Of a stretch of 54,464 nucleotides of DNA, positions 42,784 through 50,464 are shown one piece after another (the first letter of the stretch is position 1; every line of letters starts with the position of its first letter). This DNA is from CAYQTE01 sp964420285 (GTDB lineage: Bacteria > Planctomycetota > Phycisphaerae > Tepidisphaerales > Tepidisphaeraceae), in NCBI GenBank assembly GCA_964420285.1, contig CAYQTE010000028.1, positions 1 through 54,464 of the forward strand, read 5' to 3'. The translations under genes were made by a program, and so were the position numbers. The notes below the pieces were generated by a model, which saw only the letters and a list, made by a program, of their open reading frames with translations, had not been told where the DNA came from and ran no database searches.

Positions 42784-44541
42784 CTACGCCAGCGTCCCCA
42801 GATCCATCTCGTGCAGGCCCTTGCCGCTGGGAACCATCGGATACACGTGCTCGTTGGGCTCGACCTGGAAATCGACCACCACCGGGCCGTCGTGCGACAG
42901 CATGTCCGCCACCGCGCGGCTCACGTCTTCCTTGCGATCGCACCGAATCCCGCGCACGCCGAACGCTTCGGCCATGGCGGCGAAATTCGGATTTATCATC
43001 TTGGTGCTGCTGTAGCGGCTGTCGTAGAACATGCGCTGCCACTGCTTGACCATCCCCAGGAAATTGTTGTTGAGAATGGCCACCTTCACCGGGATGTTGT
43101 ATTCGGCGATCGTCGCCAGTTCATAGCATGTCATCAGGTAACTGCCGTCGCCGTCGATGTCGATAACCGTCTTGCCGGGCGATCCAAGCTGAGCCCCGAT
43201 GGCCGCGGGGAATCCGTATCCCATCGTCCCCAGGCCGCCGCTGGTGATCATCTGACGCGGGTAGCGCCACCGGTAAAACTGCGCCGCCCACATCTGGTGC
43301 TGACCCACGCCGGTCGTGATGATCGCCTCGCCTTTGGTCTGGCGGCAGATTTCCTCAATAACGGCCTGGGGCTTGGTCATCGGCGAATCATCCAGATATT
43401 TGAACGGGAACCGCTGCTTCCAGCCGCTGATCTGCTTTTCCCATGCGTGCCGATCGCGATGCTCCAGCATCGGCAGCATCATCTCCAGCGACACCTTGGC
43501 ATCACCAATGACCGCGATATCGACATCCACATTCTTGCTGATGCTGCTGGGATCGATGTCGATGTGGATGATCTTCGCATGCGGCGCGAAACTGGCCAGA
43601 TTGCCGGTCACGCGGTCGTCAAATCGCGCCCCCACCGCGATAAGGCAATCGCTCTCCTGCACCGCATAATTGGCAAACGCGCTGCCGTGCATGCCGAGCA
43701 TGTACAAACTTCGCGGATCAAGTTCATCGAACGCCCCCAGTCCCAGCAATGTCGTCGTGCATGGAATGTTGGCCTTGGCCGCCAGCTTGCGCAGAACCTG
43801 CCACGCGCCGCTGATGATCGCGCCGCCGCCCACATACAACAGCGGCCGCTGGCTGCGATTGATGAGTTCCGCGGCGGCCGCGGCGGCCTTGTGTTGCAGG
43901 TCAACACGCCCGGGGCTTTGCACATGCCCCAGATGCCCGCGCGGCGTGTCGTCCACTTCCTCCGGGCAGATCGCCGTCGTCACGTCCTTGGGCATATCCA
44001 CCAGCACCGGCCCGGGCCGCCCGCTCGTCGCCACCAGAAACGCCTCGTTGATGATCCGCGGCAGATCGCGAACGTTCTTGACCAGATAATTCCACTTGGT
44101 ACACGGCCGGGTGATACCGGTGACGTCGGCCTCCTGGAAGGCATCGTTGCCGATGGCCGACGTGGCCACCTGGCCCGAGAAGACGATGATCGGAATCGAA
44201 TCCATCTGCGCCGTGGCCAGTGCGGTGACGGTGTTGGTGGCGCCGGGTCCGCTGGTGACGACGCAGATGCCCGGCTTGCCGGTGGCGCGGGCATAGCCGT
44301 CGGCGCAATGGCCGCATCCCTGCTCGTGGCGGTTGAGAATGAACTTGGCGGGCGTGCGATAGAGATGATCGAACACCGGCAGGATGGCCCCGCCGGGATA
44401 CCCGAACATGACCTCGACCTTATGCTGACCCACGAGCATTTCGTGGAAGATCTGCCCGCCGGATTTGCCCTTGTAACGGGGCTTGGCATCGGCCGGGGTA
44501 GCGGGGGCGGCAGGGGCGGCGGGCGTTTGCAGTGTGTTCAT
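42784..44541 (-). CDS. ilvB: Acetolactate synthase large subunit
   Basis: Thiamine-diphosphate enzyme that joins two pyruvates, or pyruvate and 2-oxobutyrate, in branched-chain amino acid synthesis; 585 aa. Catalytic Glu73 in FILNRHEQGCGHCADGYARA; FAD-domain stretch CIVAVGARFDDRVTG-type (CLIAVGARFDDRVTGNLASF); ThDP/Mg2+ motif DIDGDGSYLMTCYELATIAE to LNNNFLGMVKQWQ. The N-terminal ~18 residues are Ala/Pro-rich. Normally ilvN (small subunit) is adjacent; none is seen here, and downstream lies the vapC remnant. Confidence 0.97.
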   Translation of the reverse strand: MNTLQTPAAPAAPATPADAKPRYKGKSGGQIFHEMLVGQHKVEVMFGYPGGAILPVFDHLYRTPAKFILNRHEQGCGHCADGYARATGKPGICVVTSGPGATNTVTALATAQMDSIPIIVFSGQVATSAIGNDAFQEADVTGITRPCTKWNYLVKNVRDLPRIINEAFLVATSGRPGPVLVDMPKDVTTAICPEEVDDTPRGHLGHVQSPGRVDLQHKAAAAAAELINRSQRPLLYVGGGAIISGAWQVLRKLAAKANIPCTTTLLGLGAFDELDPRSLYMLGMHGSAFANYAVQESDCLIAVGARFDDRVTGNLASFAPHAKIIHIDIDPSSISKNVDVDIAVIGDAKVSLEMMLPMLEHRDRHAWEKQISGWKQRFPFKYLDDSPMTKPQAVIEEICRQTKGEAIITTGVGQHQMWAAQFYRWRYPRQMITSGGLGTMGYGFPAAIGAQLGSPGKTVIDIDGDGSYLMTCYELATIAEYNIPVKVAILNNNFLGMVKQWQRMFYDSRYSSTKMINPNFAAMAEAFGVRGIRCDRKEDVSRAVADMLSHDGPVVVDFQVEPNEHVYPMVPSGKGLHEMDLGTLA

Positions 44542-45275
44542 ATCGGTACTCTCACAGTTTGGCGACCGGGATAGAGAATCTATCGGACGGCGGCAAGGGC
44601 ATCAAGAAATAAACAGGATTCAGGAATTCGTACAGGAACGGCCCAAAAAAGGAGGGCCACAGGACGCCGCAAGGCATCCGCGGAGTGGGGCCGCTGGCGG
44701 CGCAAGGCCGGCCCAGCGACCTATCGTACGACGACCGGAATGGGCAATCGAGGCATCATGCTCGGTATCTCAATCGGCTGACAACGCGGCTTAGAATAGG
44801 AAACGGAATCGTCTACGTCAAGCAAAAGCGCTTATCGGCGCAAACCACCAATGCCGATCGTCCCCTCGCCAAGTCCTTATCCAACCTGTAATTGCGCCAA
44901 AAAGCCACCTCCGCACGGCTCTTCCGCCACCCCATTTTTCAGCCAAATATCGCGGTTTCTCCCGAAAACACCGCCCAAAAGAGGCCCTAAATGTCTCGAA
45001 AAAGTTGGAACTTTGCCTGGAGAAGTTGGAACTTGGTAGCAACCTGGCCCGGCCGAGTCCAATCTGGGCGCGCCAGAAACAGGATATCAACCTCCAAGCC
45101 GCCGAGGGCGCCAAGCAGGTTGCGTTCATTGTCCACTGTCCACTATCAACTATCCATTGCCATCCATGTCCCAAATGTCCCCGAATGCCCCGGAGGGGGG
45201 GTGGGGTGGGAGGGGTGACCGGGTGAAGCGGTGCAACCAAATGAAACCGAATGCACCGGAGGGGGGTGGGGGTAG

Positions 45276-45328
45276 GGTGACAAAATGACCTGGTGACGGA
45301 GTGACAAGGTGACTTGGTGACAAGGTGA
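45276..45328. repeat. GTGAC-rich degenerate microsatellite
   Basis: Irregular repetition of GTGACAAgGTGACttg-type 8-9 base units. Units are too short and irregular for CRISPR, and there are no spacers. Similar GTGACAAAA blocks occur again at 51944-52076. Confidence 0.7.
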
Positions 45329-45576
45329 AAATCCGAAGGCCGGCCCGCCGGTTGCCGTTTCTCTCTGTCCACTATCCACCGTCCACTATGCAGTGCCATA
45401 TTTCCTGACTTTAACCTAACTGTGGATTTTTTGCAAGGGAAAATTTCGCGGGCCGGCGAAACAACGGCTCCGGCACGGCGAGCGCAAAAAAGAATGCCCT
45501 CATCTCGCGATGGTGGCATTCGGTTGCTCCGCGGAGCAGTGCCTGCTGACTTTTGCCATGTTTGTTGCGAAAAGTC

Positions 45577-45598
45577 TCGCAGGACGGGATTGGATAGA
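45577..45598 (-). repeat. Inverted copy of the hicA-upstream repeat, downstream of hicB
   Basis: On the minus strand this reads TCTATCCAATCCCGTCCTG, 19 bases identical to the repeat at 46122 on the plus strand. Together they flank hicAB in opposite orientation. Confidence 0.85.
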
Positions 45599-45631
45599 CT
45601 GACTACGTAAGACCGGGGCGGGGCACGTTTG

Positions 45632-45862
45632 TCAAGCGGCCGGCAAACTGACATCGACTTGATGCAGGGCCACCGAGGGCATGGGAATCGGCCGGCCATC
45701 GTGGACAAACTCCTCCAGATGGAACTCGATCGCCTCCTTCATCTCGCGGAGCGTATCCTCGACGGTGTCACCGACGGCGACACAGCCGGGCAGGTCCGGA
45801 GCATAGGCGCTGAAATTTCCGTCGGCCTTTTCCACGATCACGGTGTAGGAGAGTTTAGCCAT
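45632..45862 (-). CDS. hicB: HicB-family antitoxin
   Basis: A 76 aa protein with the HicB-like RNase H fold signature: SYTVIVEKADGNFSAYAPDL then PGCVAVGDTVEDTLREMKEA and IEFHLEEFVHDGRPIPMPS. No C-terminal DNA-binding domain is present, so this is the short form. The start at ATG 45862 (MAKLSYT) overlaps the end of hicA by 8 bases. HicB binds and blocks HicA and often represses the pair. Confidence 0.9.
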   Translation of the reverse strand: MAKLSYTVIVEKADGNFSAYAPDLPGCVAVGDTVEDTLREMKEAIEFHLEEFVHDGRPIPMPSVALHQVDVSLPAA

Positions 45863-46052
45863 CGGGCGGTCCAAGTCCGGCTTGCCGGAAAATACTCTTC
45901 AGCGTTCCGGGTGCCAAGTCCTTTGATTCGTGGCCCGGCACGGTAACATGGTTCGGCTTAACGGCATGCTTGAGTATTCTATGACTACCGTGCCAACGAG
46001 CGATATACCAGCCGTCGTCCCGCAGCAGCCGCATGACGTCCCGAACCTTCAT
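45855..46052 (-). CDS. hicA: HicA-family mRNA interferase toxin
   Basis: A 65 aa protein with the dsRBD-like HicA pattern: MKVRDVMRLLRDDGWYIARW, HGSHRILKHAVKPNHVTVPG with the catalytic His, and KDLAPGTLKSIFRQAGL. ATG 46052 fits the family exactly; the frame extending to 46154 is read through a direct repeat and is excluded. It is first in the hicAB pair. Two 35 bp direct repeats stand immediately upstream and may be part of its control region. Confidence 0.92.
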   Translation of the reverse strand: MKVRDVMRLLRDDGWYIARWHGSHRILKHAVKPNHVTVPGHESKDLAPGTLKSIFRQAGLGPPDG

Positions 46053-46055
46053 GAT

Positions 46056-46090
46056 TCTATCCAATCTCGCCCTGAGAGCAATCCGCAACG
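46056..46090 (+). repeat. 35 bp direct repeat, unit 1 (upstream of hicA)
   Basis: TCTATCCAATCtCGcCCTGA, continuing GAGCAATCCGCAACG, starts four bases upstream of the hicA start codon. It differs from unit 2 at two positions. A CATCGGTG follows both units. Confidence 0.9.
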
Positions 46091-46121
46091 GCGCGTCATC
46101 GGTGGAACTGACTGGCCGGAG

Positions 46122-46156
46122 TCTATCCAATCCCGTCCTGAGAGCAATCCGCAACG
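46122..46156 (+). repeat. 35 bp direct repeat, unit 2 (upstream of hicA)
   Basis: Second copy, 66 bases from the first, containing the 19-base core shared in inverted form with 45577-45598. Confidence 0.9.
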
Positions 46157-46424
46157 CATCGGTGCGCCGCTGTTCTCAAATCGGCGGACACAATACGGGT
46201 CATTGGCAGATTTCGCTGGACTTGATCGTCTCAGGGGATGCCAAGGCTCGCACGGGTAATGATTCCAGGCATACCGCACCATGTTACCCAGCGAGGCAAC
46301 CGCCGGCAGCGGACCTTCTTCAACGACGGGGATTACGTCGCCTACCCGAACTGGGCAGGACACTTCGGCCGCCGGACGCATGAGGCCGGGCCATGACGTC
46401 TTGTCACGGCCGAGGCGTTTGGGG

Positions 46425-46635
46425 GTAACGCGACACACTCGAGTCTGGTAAAATGGGCGCGGCGTCGGGCGTGGCCCAATCCGGCCGGCCCGGCGGAGAC
46501 GAACAATGGGGAACGCGAACCGGCCGGCAGCCGCGCAGCGCTGGATCGACGATGCGTGAGGCAGCATGAAGTGGCGAAAATCAGTTGCGTCCAAGGTCAA
46601 TTGCCCGGATGGAGGGTTGCGTCCCCTTCGGTTAC
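46425..46635 (+). repeat. GTAAC-GTTAC element, copy 0 (shortened)
   Basis: A 211 bp relative of the 265 bp elements at 48463, 49383 and 49948. It starts GTAACGCGACACAC, lacks about 50-80 bases of the 5' half, and keeps the middle and 3' part (CCGCGCAGCGCtgGATCGA, AATCAGTTGCGTCCAAGGTC, GTCCCCTTCGGTTACC). The gap between hicA repeats and this element (46157-46424) shows no gene. Confidence 0.8.
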
Positions 46636-46687
46636 CCCCCGTCTTCAGAGTTTCCGCCGGGGATACGCCTGTTAGGGCCATACCGAC

Positions 46688-47104
46688 TCAATCGATTTGC
46701 CTGCATCGCACTGCGAACCTCACGACATCGTCAATCGTGTCAAGTTTGCCAGGATTTAACCGACTCTGTCGAGACAGCATACACAGCCATTCATCGAGGC
46801 TGTCGAGGTCGGATTGTGGCTGGAACACTTTCGACCTGTATTGAAGCATGCGATCCGAGGGGCGAATCTTTCCAGCATCGACGTGTAGCGCGCTCGCTAT
46901 TTCGTGCCAAACATGTAGCACCGCGTCCTTTGCAAGCCCCGATTGCTCATAGAACTGGCCAAAAATCTCATTGTCGCTGAGTCGAGGCCTGCTCTCGATT
47001 GCCCGACGGCGAATGCGCCGCTCCAGGATCAATGCAATCGCTCCCCATGCCACGGTGGCACTCATTAGCACTAGGCATACTTGAGATGACGATAGGTGGA
47101 ACAT
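46688..47104 (-). CDS. Membrane-anchored protein with acyl-carrier-like domain (tentative)
   Basis: A 138 aa protein with one N-terminal membrane segment (VCLVLMSATVAWGAIALIL), a basic linker (ERRIRRRAIESRPR) and a soluble helical domain: VWHEIASALHVDAGKIRPSD, DLDSLDEWLCMLSRQSRL, KLDTIDDVVRFAV. The order LGV..DKIRPtD.l..DSLD...TVdDVVr is like acyl carrier proteins, with DSL where the phosphopantetheine Ser would be. That reading is tentative. It is on the opposite strand to the other genes of this repeat array. Confidence 0.5.
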   Translation of the reverse strand: MFHLSSSQVCLVLMSATVAWGAIALILERRIRRRAIESRPRLSDNEIFGQFYEQSGLAKDAVLHVWHEIASALHVDAGKIRPSDRMLQYRSKVFQPQSDLDSLDEWLCMLSRQSRLNPGKLDTIDDVVRFAVRCRQID

Positions 47105-47313
47105 TTGTCACTCAATACGGACAAGGGTCGCCGCTAAACTGGAATCGGCTCTGTGTTGGCATGGCCGGTAACTCTAACCGTATTGCAGCGAATTTGGCAA
47201 ACGTTCTTCGCCAATGGTATCTAGTTTCCACTTGTGGTTGACCCGCGACCGAGCGACTGAGTTATTTTGTAACGCTGCTTTTTCGCAACGCATTGTTTAG
47301 AATACGCTCGGCC

Positions 47314-48462
47314 ATGGCGTCTAAACCAGAGGATTCCCCGATTTTCTGCCGGCACTGTGGATACAACCTGCATGGATTGCCGCAGAACGTTTGCCCCGAG
47401 TGCGGCAAGCCCTTTGACCCGGCCAATCGCGCGACCTACGCGAAAAATGCGGGCTTTCCGCGGCGACGAGCGTGGATGCACCGAAGCGTTGTATTGATTG
47501 TCACGTTCGCCCTGCTGTTAAGCGCCGGCGGTTTGGCCCTGTGGTGGCCGTGGCACCATGACGCCGCAGCCATGCGAATGGTCCAGCGATGTTTCGGAGG
47601 GCATTTTGAAACGACAACGGTCGGGCCTCCGTGGCTGCGGGGCGCGCTCGGGCGACGAGGCGGCTTTCTCTTTGACCGCGTGGTGGCGATTGAGTTGACG
47701 AACAGGGGAGCCCCGGCATTCAAGACCTCGCAGCAAACTACTGTTACCGACGACGATCTGGCAGAGATCGAAGGATTATCGCATTTGCAGACGCTCGAGC
47801 TTGACAACCAGCCGATAACGGACGCGGGCATCGCGCATCTAAAGAACCTGAACACGCTGCAAAAATTGTACCTCATCCGCACGCAAGTGACCGACGCCGG
47901 CCTGTCGAGTTTGAAGGATTTGACCAAATTGCAGGTTCTAGCCATCGATCGTGCCCGGATTACGGATTCGGGGCTGGCGAATTTGAGGGATCTTTCTGAC
48001 CTCAATACGCTATTGCTGGTTGATGACACGCAAATCACGGACGCCGGACTTGAGAATCTGGGAAATTTAAGGGAATTGCGTTCGCTTGCGCTGGATGGAA
48101 CGAAGGTGGCAGGCGCAGGACTGTTCTATCTGAAGGACTTGCCGAAACTCACGGACATCAGCCTGAGTGGCACAACGACCGATGCCGGCCTGGATCATCT
48201 GAAGGATTTGCAGAACCTGCGTGCTCTCGATCTCGACGGATGCCAGACCAACGACAATACCCTGAACTATGTGCAGAACCTCAACGAATTGACGTGGCTG
48301 AGCATCCTGAACACCGGCGTTACCGACGCGGGGGCGCTGGACCATCTGAAGACCCTGACCGCGCTAAAATTCTTACGGGTCTCCGGAACGAAGGTGACAG
48401 CCGCAGGCATGGCGGCCCTGCGCCAAGCACTGCCGCATTGCATCGTTACCGACGAAGATTGA
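47314..48462 (+). CDS. Zinc-ribbon, membrane-anchored leucine-rich-repeat protein
   Basis: This 382 aa protein has an N-terminal ribbon CRHCGYNLHGLPQNVCPECG, a membrane helix (SVVLIVTFALLLSAGGLALW), and from ~residue 140 about ten leucine-rich repeats of ~23-24 residues built on L..LknLt.Lq.L.l..TqiTDAGL. LRRs of this TDAGL type are common in planctomycetes and mediate protein contacts outside the membrane. ATG 47314 (MASKPED) is chosen; the frame begins with a TTG at 47293. Its TGA is immediately followed by repeat copy 1. Confidence 0.85.
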   Translation: MASKPEDSPIFCRHCGYNLHGLPQNVCPECGKPFDPANRATYAKNAGFPRRRAWMHRSVVLIVTFALLLSAGGLALWWPWHHDAAAMRMVQRCFGGHFETTTVGPPWLRGALGRRGGFLFDRVVAIELTNRGAPAFKTSQQTTVTDDDLAEIEGLSHLQTLELDNQPITDAGIAHLKNLNTLQKLYLIRTQVTDAGLSSLKDLTKLQVLAIDRARITDSGLANLRDLSDLNTLLLVDDTQITDAGLENLGNLRELRSLALDGTKVAGAGLFYLKDLPKLTDISLSGTTTDAGLDHLKDLQNLRALDLDGCQTNDNTLNYVQNLNELTWLSILNTGVTDAGALDHLKTLTALKFLRVSGTKVTAAGMAALRQALPHCIVTDED

Positions 48463-48726
48463 GTAACCGAAGCGACACGGCCATTCGATGGAAACTTGTC
48501 GCGCCGCGGCCGGCATGCGGGGGTGGTCCGGCGGCGGCGAATCTGGTAAGACAGGCGCAGCGTGGCGCATGGCGGCGGGACAGGCGGAGATGAACCAGAG
48601 GGAACGCGGGCTGTCCGGCCGCCGCGCAGCGCCCGATCGACGATGCGTGAGGCTGCATGACTTGGCGAAAATCAGTTGCGTCCAAGGTCAATGGCCCGAA
48701 TGGAGAGGCAAGTCGCCTACGGTTAC
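48463..48726 (+). repeat. GTAAC-GTTAC element, copy 1
   Basis: 264 bp. Begins GTAACCGAAGCGACACGG on the base after the LRR gene's stop and ends GTCGCCTACGGTTAC. The ends pair as an imperfect inverted repeat. The interior (GGTGGTCCGGCGGCGGCGAA, CTGGTAAGACAGGCG, GGCGCATGGCGGCGGGACAG) is nearly identical to copies 2 and 3. Confidence 0.93.
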
Positions 48727-48753
48727 CCATGTGAGTGTCAGAGGATATTAACA

Positions 48754-49380
48754 ATGCCGCTGGACGACGCCTTCTTTGCAGGTTTTGTCGCGTGGATATT
48801 TGACCGTAATGTCGACGCGGAACCTTGGTTCAACACCGATGATCGGGAATATTCCCGTGATTACGAGAAACTCTTGCTGGCGTGCATTCGGTTATTCGAG
48901 AAACCCGCGCACAACCTTTCGCGATTCAGCTTGCCCCAACTGAGACAAGGGTTTTTCTACATGGGAGTGGACCATGGATACCTTCGTCTGATCTTTGAAC
49001 CTCAAGTATCCCTAGAAATTCGTCGGACAGCAGTTAATTCCATGTTGACGCTGTTTCGCGATTATTTTCAAATTGATCCAGTTGACGATACATGTAATAT
49101 GTGGTGGGAATACGTGTATTTCTCTGCGTCGCCGAGCGGCAGAGGCATTTACGACGACGATCCGATATTTGATGAAATCCTGCGTGTACTGGCATCAATT
49201 CTACGGATACAAAATGACCAGTGCATCATCAGCGCGCTTCGTGGATTGGGACTTACTACGATCGTTCGGAATGAAGCGGTCAAGGAAATTATCAACAGAT
49301 TTATCGCCGACTTTCCGAATCTATCGCCCGAGATTCTCAGTTTTGCTGCTGGGTGCCGAGATTCGCGGGGATGGATATGA
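48754..49380 (+). CDS. Orphan protein in repeat array, unknown function
   Basis: A 208 aa acidic, aromatic-rich, mainly helical protein (MPLDDAFFAGFVAWIFDRNV; LPQLRQGFFYMGVDHGYLRL; RRTAVNSMLTLFRDYFQIDP; ILRVLASILRIQNDQCIISA). The helix pairs suggest a HEAT-like or small immunity-protein fold. I do not recognise a family. It starts 27 bases after the GTTAC end of copy 1 and stops 2 bases before copy 2, so it exactly fills the gap. Its base composition is clearly more AT-rich than the chromosomal genes around. Confidence 0.7.
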   Translation: MPLDDAFFAGFVAWIFDRNVDAEPWFNTDDREYSRDYEKLLLACIRLFEKPAHNLSRFSLPQLRQGFFYMGVDHGYLRLIFEPQVSLEIRRTAVNSMLTLFRDYFQIDPVDDTCNMWWEYVYFSASPSGRGIYDDDPIFDEILRVLASILRIQNDQCIISALRGLGLTTIVRNEAVKEIINRFIADFPNLSPEILSFAAGCRDSRGWI

Positions 49381-49382
49381 AA

Positions 49383-49647
49383 GTAACTGAACGGGACGGG
49401 ACCATTCGATCAGAAGATATCGCGCTGCGGCCGGCATGCGGGGGTGGCCCGGCGGCGGCGAATCTGGTAAGACAGGCGTAGCGTGGCGCATGGCGGCGGG
49501 ACAAGCGGAGATGAAGCAGCGGGAACGCGGGCTGTCCGGCAGCCGCGCAGCGCCCGATCGAGGATGCATGAGGCGGCATGAATTGGCGAAAGCGGTTGCG
49601 TTCAAGGGCGATTGCTCGAATGGATGGTCGTGTCCCATTGAGTTAAC
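49383..49647 (+). repeat. GTAAC-GTTAC element, copy 2
   Basis: 265 bp. Starts GTAACTGAACGGGACGGGAC two bases after the preceding stop and ends GTCGTGTCCCATTGAGTTAAC. Terminal arms pair over more than 20 bases, with TCGATC/GATCGA and GCGCTGCGG/CCGCGCAGCGC pairs further in. Confidence 0.93.
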
Positions 49648-49712
49648 AAAATATTGGGCTTATTGCTGGGAAATTGAGCAGCGACGTGGGCCGTATTGAG
49701 AAAGGGTTTAGC

Positions 49713-49955
49713 ATGGCTTCAAATCTAACTAAGCGTCAGCTTTATCTTTTGCGAGCGGCTCATGTGGGCGGTATTGTGACAATGGTGATTATTGTAATCG
49801 CCGGAATCGACATATTGCACGATAACCCCAAATATTTTCTGGGTCGGATATTCTTTGACGAAGTTTTCGAGTTCTTTCTTGTAGCGTTCTATACGAGCCT
49901 AATCCGGAAAGTCTACAGAGAAACGGCGTCAGCCAACGAAGGCGGGAGTAACTGA
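49713..49955 (+). CDS. Small two-helix membrane protein in repeat array
   Basis: An 80 aa protein, MASNLTKRQLYLLRAAHVGG then membrane helix IVTMVIIVIAGIDIL, a short loop with NPKYFLGRIFF, a second helix DEVFEFFLVAFYTSLI and a polar tail. No family recognised. The gene is AT-rich. Its last codons, AGT AAC TGA, lie inside repeat copy 3, which therefore supplies the stop codon. The start is the ATG at 49713; the frame is open upstream to a TTG at 49674. Confidence 0.62.
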   Translation: MASNLTKRQLYLLRAAHVGGIVTMVIIVIAGIDILHDNPKYFLGRIFFDEVFEFFLVAFYTSLIRKVYRETASANEGGSN

Positions 49956-50212
49956 CAGGGACAGGACCACTCGATCAGAAAATATCGCGCTGCGGCCGGC
50001 ATGCGGGGGTGGCCTGGCGGCGGCGAATCTGGTAAGACAGGCGTAGCGTGGCGCATGGCGGCGGGACAGGCGGAGACGAAGCAGCGGGAACGCGGGCTGT
50101 CCGGCAGCCATACGCCGCCGCCCCAAGGACGCGTGAAGCCGCATGAATTGGCTGACGGCGGTTGTATTCAGGGTCAATTGTCCGACCGGAGGGGTGTGTC
50201 CCCTTCAGTTAC
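49948..50212 (+). repeat. GTAAC-GTTAC element, copy 3
   Basis: 265 bp. Starts GTAACTGACAGGGACAGGAC inside the end of the preceding gene and ends GGGTGTGTCCCCTTCAGTTAC. Its arms pair over about 32 bases with few mismatches. The section around 50105-50140 differs from copies 1 and 2 (CATACGCCGCCGCCCCAAGG). Confidence 0.93.
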
Positions 50213-50219
50213 CCATATA

Positions 50220-50441
50220 GTGGTTGACCCGAGGACGGGCAGGGACGTTATAATACCACGTTCGATAGTTCTTGAAGCAAGGGATCTGGACGACACGAGC
50301 GAGGAAAACGACCCCGATTCCGATCCTCCGAATTGGTTTGTGGAATCTTTGGCGGCAAAGGGACTCGGGTTCGATGACTACGACTTCATGACCGGCAATG
50401 AGGCAAAGGACGCTGAAGAGCCAGCGCCAGTAGCCCCGTAG
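50220..50441 (+). CDS. Short acidic protein after copy 3, unknown function
   Basis: A 73 aa frame from GTG 50220: VVDPRTGRDVIIPRSIVLEA, then acidic linker DDTSEENDPDSDPPNWFVES and KGLGFDDYDFM. There is no ATG before the conserved-looking part; the open frame runs back through the repeat but that part is not coding. It may be a small gene with a GTG start or the 3' remnant of a larger one. It ends 23 bases before the next ORF. Confidence 0.45.
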   Translation: MVDPRTGRDVIIPRSIVLEARDLDDTSEENDPDSDPPNWFVESLAAKGLGFDDYDFMTGNEAKDAEEPAPVAP

Positions 50442-50464
50442 AGTGCAGTCCAATCGCGGCGAGT

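Larger units (their letters stand above)
44542..45631. other. Long repeat-rich intergenic region
   Basis: About 1.1 kb without a credible gene; the open frames are biased and low complexity. It contains two copies of the perfect dyad AAGTTGGAACTT 21 bases apart (45002-45013, 45023-45034). It also has two direct copies of a CCGAATGC.CCGGAGGGGG unit (near 45181 and 45248), a G-quadruplex-type run at 45195-45215, and a GTGAC-rich array at 45276-45328. Short TCCACTAT/TCAACTATCC repeats lie near 45135 and 45370. An inverted copy of a hicA-upstream repeat is at 45577-45598. Confidence 0.6.

Noticed and set aside
45276..45328. CRISPR-like array
   Set aside because: Units are 8-9 bases, irregular and without unique spacers; no cas genes nearby.
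44818..45708. 296-codon minus-strand ORF
   Set aside because: Encodes only translated repeats (VDSGQW-type words, Pro/His runs) and overlaps hicB; no conserved core.
46049..46681. 210-codon minus-strand ORF upstream of hicA
   Set aside because: Made of the 35 bp direct repeat and the shortened GTAAC element read in antisense.
46425..50212. Standard integron attC sites
   Set aside because: The AAC/GTT ends and gene-then-site order fit, but length (~265 bp) and core boxes do not match the attC consensus, and no integrase is visible; reported as integron-like only.
50001..50219. N-terminal extension of the 73 aa ORF
   Set aside because: This part is repeat copy 3; the same peptide appears in frames over the other copies, so it reflects the repeat and not a protein.
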